Below, one piece after another: positions 21,301 through 31,679 of a stretch of 64,000 nt of DNA. Source of the DNA: Isoetes taiwanensis (lineage: Eukaryota; Streptophyta; Lycopodiopsida; Isoetales; Isoetaceae); assembly GCA_021234155.1 (NCBI GenBank), contig JAJEKV010000065.1, forward strand, positions 7,527,333 through 7,591,332, read 5' to 3'. The stretch's first letter is position 1. Every line of letters begins with the position of its first letter. The translations under genes and the position numbers were made by a program. The notes under the pieces were generated by a model. It saw nothing but the letters and a program-made list of their open reading frames with translations, ran no database searches and was not told the DNA's origin.

Positions 21301-23301
21301 AAATTCCGGGCAAGCAGCCCAGGGGATTTTTAGGGTCCGTGGTTGCGCCAACACCCCCACTCCACGCCAAGTCACGCCAAGGTCCCGCCGACCGACAAGG
21401 AGAGAGCCTCCAAAACGAAACCCCGTGGGTTGCCGTGTTCTAGAAGGGTTTGGCGTTTTTTGGGGCCGACTTGGTCTGGCTGCACTTGGGACCTAGGGCC
21501 GCCGAAGCCGCAGTCCGTGAATACGGAGCAAGGGAACCTGGACGGAGCGGAGTTTGGGCCTGTCCTCCTCCCGATGTGGCAAGTAGAAGTCGGGGCTTTT
21601 GGTAAAAGGGCAAGACATTCATAAATTCGCAATTAATGCATTGTACTAAAATAAATTCGGATTTTTGCCACTGGATTCCTAATCCATCTCCAAAGACACA
21701 GCCCAATTTTCAAAATTTTCGGAGAAGGTCTAGGTCAAAGGGTTAGCTAAGGTCAAAGGAATGGAGTTTGTGGGATCGTTGTACTTGGGGTTGACCTTGG
21801 CTCAATTTGGACGCTATACTTGGTCTAAGATTGTATTGAGAATATAAGCATCATAACTATTAGAATGAAGATAAATAATTACGTAAAAGCATCATAACTA
21901 CTAGAATGAAGATAAATGATTACGAAAAGCAAAAAGACTAGTGCGGGTTGGGGGTTTAGATTTGGTTGTTTGTGATGATGGTTGTGTTTCAAGTATCAAG
22001 GCATATGGATAGAGAGAATGCACTTGTTCAACGGGACCGCCCCTAAAGCTATTTGACATGGATGGCATAATTAACTTGTAATGAACTCAATTCGCAAGCA
22101 ACTTCCTGGGGATTTTAGGGTCCCAGCCTCAAGGCCAACACCCCACTCCATGTCAAGACAGACGCAAGGTCCCACCCGACAAGGAGAGGGCCTCCAAACG
22201 CAAAACCCCGTGGACTTGCCGATTCTAGAAGGGTTTTTTTTGGGGGCCGAGTTTTGGCCTTCTCCGCCACGTAACTTGGTCCCTAAGGCAACGCCGACGC
22301 TTGTAGAAACCACAAGCCAAATCGCAGCTGGGAGAATGGGAGGGAGGTCGCCTGCCCCGCCCCAAGGCCTTAGGGGAGAGGAAATTCGGGCAAGCAGTCG
22401 GGTTTTAGGGTCCGTGCTGCCAAGAACACCTCCACTCCATGTCAAGTCACGCAAGGTCCCGGCCAAATCGACAAGGAGAGGCCAAACGCAAACCCCGCGG
22501 AGTTGGTTCTAGAAGGGTTGGCGCTTTTGGGGCCGAGTTTTGGTCTTCGCCACGGAACTTGGTCCCTGTGGCAATGTCGACGTTTCGAGTCCATTGGCAG
22601 AGCCAAATCACGATTCCGAGAGGGAGGTCGCCCGGTCCGGCCCCTGTGGCCTTGGGAGAGGAAATTGGGCAAAGCACCGGGATTTTAGGGTCCAGGGCTC
22701 CGGGCCAACACCCCCACTCCACGCCAAGTCACTGCCGCAAGGTCCCGCCGAACCGGAAGGAGAGAGCCCCAAAACGAAACCCCGCGGGCTGCCGTGTTCT
22801 AGAAGGGTTTGCATTTTGGGGGCCGACTTGGTCTGTTGCACTTGGGACCTGGCCGAAGCCGCAGCCGAGAATACGGGAGCAAGGGGAACCGACTGAGCGG
22901 AGTTTGGGCCTGTCCTCCTCCGATGTGGCAAGTAGAAGTCGGGGGCTTTTATGCTGGCAAGACATTCATAAATTCGCAATTAATGCATTGTACGAAAAAT
23001 AAACGTGGATTTTTTGCCACCGGATTCCTAATCCATCTCAAAGAACACCCAATTCCCTTTCAAAATTTTCTGAGAAGGTCTAGGTCAAAGGGTTAGCTAA
23101 GGTCAAAGGAATGGAGTTTGGGATCGTTGTACTTGGGGGTTGACCTTGGCTCACTGGACGCTATACTTGGTCTAAGATTGTATTGAGAATATAAGCATCA
23201 TAACTATTAGAATGAAGATAAATAATTACGTAAAAGCATCATAACTACTAGAATGAAGATAAATGATTACAAAAAAGCAAAAGACTAGTGGGGTTGGGGG
23301 T
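18380..23301 (+). repeat. Higher-order satellite, type A units (left of LTR element)
   Basis: Units of about 1.35-1.39 kb repeat, measured at the GACATTCATAAATTCGCAAT landmark (18858, 20228, 21616, 22965). Each unit has three ~295-bp modules starting GGATTTTAGGGTCC and containing CTAGAAGGGTTT, TGGCAATGTCGACGTTT and GTCCATTGGCAGAGCCAAAT. A ~490-bp module-free spacer follows. Module starts near 19351, 19649, 19943, then 20724, 21021, 21321, then 22108, 22400, 22680 show the 3+spacer rule. Many overlapping frames are open on both strands because of the GC content, but none is conserved in frame between units, so I treat the DNA as non-coding. Confidence 0.85.
23297..23301 (+). repeat. Target-site duplication, left copy (GGGGT)
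   Basis: GGGGT directly precedes the TGTTAGCC end of the LTR element and is repeated at 35470-35474. Removing the element and one copy restores the satellite reading TTGGGGGTTTAGATTTGG, as in neighbouring units. Confidence 0.85.
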
Positions 23302-25716
23302 TGTTAGCCTAAAACCTGGAATTTTAGCCTAACCCTCAAAGGAAGTACAAAGAAAACTGGTCAGACCTCCAGATCACTTAGGGTGATCAATCCTCAATCA
23401 TATAAGCAAAAGAACTCAATTTGAAATGCTAGATTTTTCCAAATCACTACAATCCCCCTCGGGCGTAAAAGACGGCCGAGCCAAAATCAATCCAAAGAAT
23501 CACACTTTAAAGATTTTGAGTTTGGATTTTTGGTATGGTTCACAAACAAGCAGAGGAAGCTACCGGTGAAAGTCCTGCCTTGATTTGGATAAAGGAAGAC
23601 CAAGAAAATCAATGTCAAAGCTCAACAAAAAAGTGGTCAATGCCAAAACAGAGAACCAAAATTTGCGCATGGAGTTTGGTGACTAATTTTGAGTTGGGAT
23701 TTTGCGCATGGGCCTTCAAAATGAACCCTAGATCAATGCATAAGGTTTAATTGATAAGCAAACACTATGATTTTTCCGAGATAGACCATTGACTCAATTC
23801 ACTGGCCACGCCTCAGAATAGCTTATGGAAAAGCTTACTTTTCCTTTGTCTTTTTGCATATAAACACTACTCAAGTCTATTTAAGGATGAGAAATGACTA
23901 TTAAATTTGGTTTCATCTTGAAATATCCGATTTCTATTGGTTTTGACAAAAGAATAGATTTGTAATATGAGAAAATGCTAACACTATTTTTCCAGGCAGA
24001 GAATATGCATTATAACCAGAGATATCACAGAGTTCAAGTCTCAAAGAAATAATTCCTAAAATAATGCCCGAGAATAAATCTCAAGGCACTTGTGAGCTTC
24101 TAAAAATCCGTAAATCATCAAAAGAAGAAAATAAGAAGATAATTTGAGTTGTAGTAGAAGTTTTGATGTCCGTCACTCACAACACAAATTTGGCCTTCAA
24201 ACACAATGCGCTTAATCTTCAATCTCGAGTGCAATTAGCTGAATTTGGAGTAGAACAGATCAAGAAAATATCAAGAATATAGAATGCTCGCATCACGAGA
24301 GGTATATCTCCTCGGGGGGTCATTAAATGATCTCGCATTCTTGATTAAAAATCTGTCCTTCCCAAAAACCATTTCGGTTGAGTGATTTCCGCCAAATTTG
24401 AGCAAGTTTCTATAGATCAAGTGCCACAGAGAGTTCCAGGGTGGGTTTCGAAAAGGTCTAGGAGGATGAATCGGAGCAAAAGGGCTGGATTCAATCAGAT
24501 TTGGGGCACCAATCAGCCGATGAAGGTGTTCCGTAAGTTTAGGGTTTTTGCAAGGCTCGATATATCCCATGTGCCTAAATAGTTCGGGAAGATAAGGATA
24601 TAAATTGAAAAGTCCGAGTCATTTTTTATTGAATTTATGCACACGCTGTAAGGGTTGTGCCCAATTGTTCGAGGCCCCGGGCCGCCACGTGGACCAATGG
24701 GGGCTGAGGTGGAATTTAGTGATAGGGTAGATATAGGCTAGAATAGGTTTTTATTTTTATTTTCTCCGCACGCATCCCAAGAAATAAATTTTGAGAGGCT
24801 TCCCCAAGGTCTTTTTTGATTTTTAAAAACCAATTTAGCTCATTTTGGTCAAGCTTCAAACTGAGGGTTTCCGTGTCAAACTGAAATACTGAAATTTTGG
24901 CCCTTTGACCTTGGTCAATGGATTTTCAAACTTGGAAATGGTGGAAAAAAACATAAAACAAATGGAAAAATGGTGGAAAAAAGCTATGGTGGGATTTAGA
25001 AGGATGAGATGATGGTAAAAATCAAACTCCATTGCTCTTGAGGTTTTTATGATCTTTGAGAGCAATTTACAAGTGATGGTGAGGCCAATAAAAATATAGG
25101 TAGTGAAGTAATGGAAGAGGGTATGAAAAGGTGGAAGTGAGGTATGGAAAGGTGGAATAGATGAAGGATGGAAACCCCTCAGAGCACATGATCTTATCTC
25201 AAAAGCTCAAATCATACCTTATGATGAACATAGTTTTGCTCAAGGCCTAAGGGTCTTCCAATCTTCTAAAAAAATCTTCCAAACTTCAAGGCCAATATAA
25301 GAGCAAATATCAATTCCCAAGTGACCATCTTCATAAGTGTGACTCCTAAACCATTGGTGCAACTCAATTAAGCTCCATATAAATGAATTTGAGCAAAATG
25401 CTTTGTAGCTCCTTGTATAACTTGCTATATCCTCTGCCTGGTCTTCAAGAAATAAAAATGTAACTTAGAAAAACTTCCTCAAAGGAAAGAATTAGGCTAT
25501 ATAAGCAAGATCCCTGTGGTCTTCCAATCTTGGACAAATTTCTTCCAAACTCTAGCAGATCAAAATAGCACTAACTCTTACCCCATGAGTGATAGGAAAT
25601 AACTTAAGATGGAACCTCAAAAGCTAACCACATGTCTTCCAAACTTCAACAAATATCTTCCAATCTTGAAACTCTAAGTATCATAGTTATCCATGTTGCC
25701 CAAAAAAGGGGCAACA
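23302..25716 (-). repeat. 3' LTR of the Tat-like element
   Basis: On the plus strand it runs TGTTAGCCTAAAAC to GGGGCAACA. It matches 33061-35469 along its whole length with scattered small differences, several at CTGCAG-like sites. No protein is supported inside. A GCCCAATTGTTCGAGGCCCC block near 24660 is GC-rich against an AT-rich LTR. Confidence 0.9.
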
Positions 25717-25727
25717 TCTCCTCAAAG
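25717..25727 (-). other. Polypurine tract of the Tat-like element
   Basis: Read on the minus strand, CTTTGAGGAGA lies immediately before the TGTTGCCC start of the 3' LTR. This is where plus-strand DNA synthesis is primed. The purine core is GAGGAGA. Confidence 0.6.
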
Positions 25728-25879
25728 GAAAGAATGAGGCTGGTCCCCAAATTTCAAAGGAAAAATGCTAACTGAAGGGTCTTCAAATATCATCAAGTGG
25801 TGAGAGGGGTAGATTTACCGGGCAAAGGATGGAAAATATGGGGGGAGCATAGGGTGATGAAGTGAATGATAGGAGAAGA

Positions 25880-26260
25880 AGATCAAATGGAGGGTAGGTC
25901 AACTCCAAGATGTGAAGATGGAGAAAAAGTGGATGAACCTACATATGACAATAATAACCAAGTTAGCATGAGTGCTAATTAGAGGATGAATAACAATATA
26001 GGATTAGCACCTTGAGAGTTCATTAGGGAGCAAAGGCTAAATGGAAGGCAAGTCAACTTAAGACAAGTGAGAATTTAGAACAAGTGAACCCGATATGACA
26101 ATGAGAAGCAAATTAGCCTGAAAGTGCTAAATAAAAAGGTGAATAGCAATATAGGATTAGCACTCTTGGGATTGCACAAGGAAACAAGGCTAGATGGAAA
26201 GAGGCCAACTCAAGACAAATGAAAGTGGTAGGCGATGGACCTGAAATGACAACACTCAAC
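25880..26260 (-). repeat. Imperfect ~153-bp tandem repeats in the element's 3' untranslated region
   Basis: AGGTCAACTCCAAG (25896), AAGTCAACTTAAGACAAG (26049) and GGCCAACTCAAGACAAATG (26202) start three similar blocks. GACAAT, AAGTTAGC and CAATATAGGATTAGCAC are shared between them. Tandem repeats at this place are known for Ogre/Tat elements and can seed satellites. Confidence 0.6.
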
Positions 26261-26307
26261 TTGTTAAAGCATAGCAAATCTCTACCATATTTAACTAGAC
26301 CTCAACT

Positions 26308-26336
26308 ATTCAAAATCTTACTCATAGAACCATTGG

Positions 26337-26367
<31 letters not shown>

Positions 26368-26392
26368 CAAAATCTTACTCATACAACCATTT
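26308..26392. repeat. T(27) homopolymer between duplicated 30-bp segments
   Basis: CAAAATCTTACTCATA-AACCATTTGAA occurs on both sides of an uninterrupted T run (about 26340-26366). The arrangement looks like a local duplication with homopolymer expansion. Run length may be misassembled. Confidence 0.6.
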
Positions 26393-26714
26393 GAACTTTT
26401 TCAAAATTCATACCATCGAGAATCGAAAACCTAATCGCTTTTCTCCTGCTCGAGCTCAAGAATCTCGAGCTCCTTTCCCGATCATGGCTCCTTTTTCCTA
26501 CCACACACCCATATCTGGGACAATGTAACAAATTTGAACCAAACAATTTAGGAGTGTTCCCCGAGATTGATCCAGCCACTGTGTATTCCCATTCCTTATG
26601 GAGGATCAGACTCAGGCAAGAAGTAAATACGATGCGTAATGGGACAATGTCTTAATTAATGAAGAACCTCTTCCACGCCAAATTTACTCGCACATGCATA
26701 TCCGAGACAAAGGT

Positions 26715-27205
26715 ATAATAGAGGGTAAGAATTTTGACACAAGCTTCCCCGATTTAAAAAAGAACTCTTCAAAGAAGACATGAACCATGAGCACCATGCA
26801 ATGTGTCCGCTTTTTGGACAAAAACTTATCGTGAAAAACTAAAACCTCAACGTGATATCGGACACAAAGGCTCTTTGGGCCAGAATTTTTCAAGGGAATG
26901 CATACAGATGCTACATATACACTACTTCTTATGTAAGCACCACCATGAGTCGACAGATGCTCGGGCTTTGATGAGATATAGGCAATTATTTTACTCCTCA
27001 CAGATGCTAGCAGATAACTATGGCTCTCTGATGCTTCTTATGATAAAAGAAATGCATTTTTAAACTTCTCAAAGAGAACCTTTGGGATGAAGAACACTAT
27101 GTATTTGGCACCATGAAAAGCTTTTTACCAGGTTCAATAGTCTTTGATGTTACTGATGTCGATCCTTCAAACAGATACCTACCATTCATTCAGCCAAACC
27201 GATAG
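26715..27205 (+). pseudogene. Antisense ORF between integrase and 3' LTR
   Basis: On the plus strand, opposite to gag-pol, a protein-like sequence spans three frames. FKKELFKEDMNHEHHAMCPL (26752-26811) comes first. The next frame (26803-27063) has LGQNFSRECIQMLHIHYFL and STDARALMRYRQLFYSSQ. The last (27062-27205) has ENLWDEEHYVFGTMKSFLPG and DVTDVDPSNRYLPFIQPNR, then a stop. The second shift is one extra T in a homopolymer, so a single continuous ORF is likely. I recognise no family. Antisense ORFs in this position are known for Tat-lineage elements such as Retand, Grande and RIRE2, which supports the assignment. Confidence 0.5.
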
Positions 27206-27750
27206 CATTGGGGCTTGATGAAAAGATCTAGCCTTTTTAAAGACTCATCTGAAATGTAACATGTGTAATGTTTTTATTTTTGATCAATGAAAATCTCTGG
27301 TCTTTTTTTGAAACTTGTCCAACTGGTGGAGCATGGCTTTACTTCAAAAGAATACACATTAGTCAACCTCAAAGAAAAATTATCTTGATGGCACACGCTT
27401 ATAAGAGATTTCAATACAACCACACTAGCAAACTCCTAAGTAAGAATTACAACTAGAAACCAATTCAAATCCAAAAGAAAATAATCACAAATATGCAAAT
27501 CTATTCAAAAGAAATTTAAAGTTTCAACTAATTAGCCTAATTTAAGCCAAAATAGATAATTATGTGGAAGCAAATAGGCTCAAGCATGCATGCCGAGGCC
27601 AATATCTCTTAAGATGCCGAATGTTAATAGGATTTGGCAGCTCTAAACCTCAGATTAAGATCAATCAGCCTATAAGATGAGCAGCCACCTCTCCTAGAAT
27701 CGAGCAAGGACCTTCCCAAGGATTTTCAAATTTAGATAGCTTACCTTCAT
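27206..27750. other. Spacer between antisense ORF and integrase
   Basis: The region is AT-rich with no recognisable domain. A 62-residue plus-strand frame (27268-27456, FETCPTGGAWLYFKRIHISQ) could be a further piece of the antisense reading or chance. Confidence 0.35.
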
Positions 27751-27839
27751 CTGCAAAGATTCCATTTGAGCACCAGCTCTAATGGAGAAAATTTATCTTG
27801 AGCTTGTGAGCTGCCTTAAAAGCTGCGACTCCTAGCTTT

Positions 27840-28745
27840 CTTAAGTAGATTGAGATTTTTCAGATCAAATCTATCCTCATCCAATTTTAGCAAAACTTCA
27901 TAACGTGGTTTTAATGCTTCAAGAAACTCCGTGTCCAATTTGAGTGCCATCCTCAATGAGGGAATTTCCAACTCAACAGAATAACCGCTTCAACTCCATA
28001 AACCAAACTGAAAAGGAGAAGCATTAGTAGCAGCTTTTAGCAAAGGATTCTATGAGCCCAAAGGGCATCATATAATTTCAAATGCCAATCTTTTGGTTTT
28101 GGCAAACCGTCTTCCGAAAAATACCCTTAAGCACTTTGTTAGTAGACCGCCTTTGGCCATTTCCTTGAGGATAATAGGCTGAGCTTTTCACATGCCTGAT
28201 TTTGAGACTTAAGACGAGAAAATTAATAACCTCATTAATAAAAGTAGAGCCTCTATCACCAAAATTTTAAAAGGGATGCCAAACCTAGAGCAAATGTTTT
28301 CATGTAAAAATCGCGCTGGTATATGCATTTGCTTTTCTCAAAGGTGCCGCTTCGACCATTTGGTAAATAGATCCGTGGCTACAACAATGTATTCATGCCG
28401 GGCTGAAGATGGGGATTTATAGGGCCAACATAATCTAGTCCCCAAACTTGAAATGGACCTGGGACACAATTCCAAAGAAGAGGGGCAGGATGCAAAATTT
28501 TCTTACCAAATATTTGGCATTGGTGACAAGTTTTTATGACATGATAACAATCTCTAAATAGATGAGGCCAGAAATATCCAGACTTTAATATCTTCTTGGC
28601 AGTTGTGCCAGGTTCGCTGCAAAATGACCACCACAAACACCTTTATGATTCTCAAGAAGTACCACAGGGCAGCCTCATCTTCATCAACACACCTTAGAAG
28701 AACACCATCCCCGCTACCTTTTGCACAAAATGTCACCAACCAATG
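27840..28745 (-). pseudogene. Integrase of the Tat-like element
   Basis: It inserts the cDNA into host DNA. The HHCC zinc module is visible as H-x4-GGHF (near 28625) and CHQCQIFGK (near 28520), with KILKSGYFWPHLFRDC between. The core reads GLDYVGPINP (first catalytic Asp, near 28430), GIPFKILGDRGSTF (second Asp, near 28265), and SSAYYPQGNGQ with the following STNKVL (28110-28175). In that last motif the expected catalytic Glu after GNGQA is lost to a frame break. C-terminal conserved parts follow: ELEIPSLRMALK (27940-27970) and EVLLKLDEDRFDLKNLN (27850-27900). At least four frame changes occur. Confidence 0.85.
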
Positions 28746-28949
28746 AGTAAGTCAAACATTTTAACTTAAACTTGTAAGTTTGGCTTTTTGAAAATTCAGA
28801 AGGTATCTCTTTGATATCAAGGAATCTCCCCGATAGGTTGTTGCCAACCTTGAGCTGGCATAATTGACACGCCCCGCTTCATTTACAACAAGGTTAGTCA
28901 TTTCTTCTTCTTGTACCACCTCCTCATGTTCAAAGTAGGCAAAGCAGTG

Positions 28950-29570
28950 TGTATAAACTCGGGTTGTTCAATACATGAATAACCTTTACCTTTAAATCAT
29001 AAGATTGAAGCCTACAAGCCCACCTATGAAGCTTAGGTTTTTCTAATTTCTTACCATACAAAAAAGGGCATGGGGTTTCGCTGCATGTAGATAGTGGCTT
29101 GGGATTTTTGTAAAAGATGACCCGCTCTCGATCAAAAAAGATGAGGGCAGCAAAGACTTTCTATCTTAGCATACTTCTTCAGCTTTGAGACCATTGTTTG
29201 CTTGCAAAAGCAATAGGGTGTCTATCCCGCAAAATGGCAACTCCAAAGAGCCTTTTAGTGATAGTTATGTAAACTTTAAATGGTAATGAAAGGTCTGAGT
29301 TTTTAAAAGTGTAGAATGGCAAATAGCCTCTATGATCTGCAAAAAGCTTTTTTCACACTCATCAGTCCAAACAATGTGCCTATATTTACTTTCTTTTACT
29401 AACTTGGCCTACTCTAGTCAACTTAGAGATAGGACTAATAAGGTGAGAGAAATTAGGCACATACACTCTTAAGAAAGAGGTCATTCCCATAAATCCCTTG
29501 ACTTCTTTAATTGTCCTGGGTGTTTGAAGCTTTTTTAAAGCTATGATCTTCTCTTCAGCTACTTGAAGGC
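28950..29570 (-). pseudogene. RT connection and canonical RNase H of the Tat-like element
   Basis: Directly after the reverse transcriptase, TPRTIKEVKGFMGMTSFLRV and ISPISKLTR (29440-29540) form the usual RT-RNase H connection. LFGVAILRDRHPIAFASK (29185-29260) and LIFFDRERVIFYKN (29095-29150) follow. This RNase H normally removes RNA from the RNA:DNA hybrid. Stops and shifts break it. Confidence 0.7.
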
Positions 29571-29573
29571 CTT

Positions 29574-30287
29574 TTAGCGTAAAACCTCGTGGCCTAAGAG
29601 CTGGCCTTTTGATGCCAAAAAGATGCACTTCTTTGGGTTTAGATTAACTCCAGTTTGTCTGCACAATGTAAATATTCTTGTTAGCTCTGAAATATGATCA
29701 CTTGTATCAGTACCTAAGCATAAATCATCCAGATAAACTCTGAATTGCTCAGGAGTCATGTTTGCAAAGACAGTATCCATGGCTCTCTGAAATGTGGCAG
29801 GGGCATTCATTAAGCCAAAAGGCATCCTTTTCATTGCATAAGTTCCCCATGGAGTAATGAAGGATGTCTTTGACTGATCTTCCTTTTTGATGCTAATCTG
29901 ATTAAAACCAGAGAAACCATCCAAAAATGAGTACATAGACTTGCCAGCCACTGCATAAAGTATTTCTTCTAAAAAAGGCAAGGGATAACAATCTTTAATA
30001 GTAGCCTTATTAAGATCTCTATAATCTACACAAATTCTCAAAGAACCATTTTTTTTTAATACTGGAACAATGCATGAAACCCAGGAAGGATTCACAATAG
30101 GCACTACCAAACCTGATTCCTGCATTTTAAACAGCTCTTGTTTGATAAGATCCAAAAGTGAAGAATTAATTCTTCTCAACTTCTGCATAACAGGTTTGGC
30201 ATCTTCTCGAACCTTAATTTCAAACTCACAAATTTTTTTATCAACCCCTTTCAGTTCTGAATACTCCCAAGCAAAACATCCACCCAA
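29574..30287 (-). pseudogene. Reverse transcriptase of the Tat-like element (237-aa open core)
   Basis: This is the longest open frame in the element. It opens with CFAWEYSELKG and KPVMQKLRRI. It then shows LKKNGSLRICVDYRDLNKAT, YPLPFLEEIL, SFLDGFSGFNQI, FITPWGTYAMKRMPFGL, MNAPATFQRAMDTVF and the catalytic box VYLDDLCLG (YLDD). The order and spacing match Ty3/gypsy reverse transcriptase of the OTA branch (Athila/Tat). The GFSGFNQI and MNAPATFQRAM wording is nearer Athila than many Tat sequences. The frame continues into the connection domain after one shift at about 29575. The enzyme would copy element RNA into DNA in virus-like particles. Confidence 0.9.
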
Positions 30288-30317
30288 TCCTCAAATATCT
30301 CAACCATTTTACCTTGA

Positions 30318-30515
30318 TCACCCTTCATTATATAAGTCTCCCCATTTGCAGGATCCTAGATATACCTCCTTTATGCACTTCAAGCTCTTTTTAAGTGATT
30401 CCTCTTGTGCTAGGTTGATAGTTAAGATGGGATGGAATTGGGAAAGCTCCTCTTCATCTAAGACATCCTCTTGAATAGCTCCTTCGCATAAATACTCCAT
30501 AAGGGTTTTTCTCAA
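30318..30515 (-). other. Linker between RNase H-like domain and RT
   Basis: A 65-residue frame has EEELSQFHPILTINLAQEE and is acidic. Comparable pre-RT linkers (INLG-EE type) precede the RT in Athila/Tat polyproteins. No catalytic motif is present. Confidence 0.55.
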
Positions 30516-30524
30516 GACAATGAG

Positions 30525-30862
30525 TCACTTCAAAAATTTTAGATCTAGGAATATGTAAAATCTCCCAATGATCAAAAAAGTTAATAATTCTCCTGGCTTG
30601 AGCACTCGATCCTCCATGTCTTGATGTTTAGTTCGATATTCTCCCAAGATTTGTCTACAAACAAGTTGTGAGTCTCCATAAATAACAATATGAGAAATAC
30701 TCATACACCTTGCTTCTTGTAAACCCCGCAATGAGGGCTTTGTATTCTCGCTGCATTAGAAGAAATATTAGGGTGAATTCTCCCTATCTTAGTCATCAAC
30801 TTAAAATCAAGATCCTTCAAAATAGCAAAGAAGAAGCAATCCCCGCTTTTTTGACATACCTC
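30525..30862 (-). pseudogene. Additional RNase H-like domain upstream of the RT
   Basis: Frames on the minus strand read LRFDGGMSKK (near 30850), then KIGRIHPNISSNA, EYKALIAGLQEARCM (near 30735) and SHIVIYGDSQLVCRQILGEY (near 30690). They end with WEILHIPRS (near 30560). This is an RNase H fold: first Asp in FDGG, Glu in EYKALIAGL, third Asp in GDSQLV. The last Asp/N-AD region is degenerate (KIFEVTH). Such EY-ALIAGL/GDSQLV wording is that of the archaeal-type RNase H found in Tat-lineage elements, but there it usually lies after the canonical RNase H and before integrase. Here it lies between protease and RT. Confidence 0.8.
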
Positions 30863-30879
30863 CATCAAACCGTAGATAG

Positions 30880-31400
30880 GCTTTTTTGCCTTCGTGATCG
30901 AGATTCAACATGCACGTAAGCAAAGTTGACAACCTCTTCATGTATACTAGCATCCGTGCCTAAATTGTAAACACCCAAATCTTCTTCCTGTAGTATGTCC
31001 ACATCTATGAACCTAATGTTAGCAGATGGATCTGCTTTTGTTTGCCAGCTTGATGAAGTTGCTCCATTGAAATGGTGTAAGTGCCTTCTGCACCATACGT
31101 GTGTCTGGCATCCATCGCTTTTCATCCATCTCCTTCCTAATAATAGATCATAGATATTAGCTTGATTGACATTTTCAAAATCAACAACCACAAATGTGGC
31201 CAAAGACAATGATTCCCCCTCAGATTCACGATACATTTTTACTATTCCCTTTAGGCACAACTTTAGCATTTGAAAAAGATTTTAGAACAATGGAAGTATT
31301 ATCTTCTACCTTGAGATCCAAAGGCCTTCATAACATGATAAGGCATAACATTAAGAGAAGAACCTCCATCCAAAGAAAAACTTTGTCTAGATGGGAAGTT
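30880..31400 (-). pseudogene. Aspartic protease of the Tat-like element
   Basis: The active-site block reads LDGGSSLNVMPYHVMKAFG (31320-31380), the D-G-G-S form seen in plant gypsy proteases. NIYDLLLGRRWM (31120-31160) is the second conserved block (D-LLGR-WL type). The frame from 31269 then continues through IRFIDVDILQEEDLGVYNL to within a few codons of the RNase H-like domain. The protease would cut the polyprotein. Frame changes lie near 31270 and 31340. Confidence 0.75.
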
Positions 31401-31679
31401 CCTATAGTAGCACTACAAGTAAAAGCACTGATCTTCGCTTTGCTCGTGCAAAGCCACGTAAATATTGTTGTGTTTCAAAGAACCTCTTCAATATCCGGAG
31501 TGCTTTTGATCAACTTTTCCCCCTCGATGATGGTGCAATTCTCGCCAGAAGTTAATAAATCCACAAGAACCTTTAGAATTTTTCATAAGTAATTCAAATT
31601 CATCCAACCTGTAATCTTTCTGTGCTTATACCTTTGAGCGTGAGGAGGAGCTATATTCTGAGGATCTGATTGAAATGTT

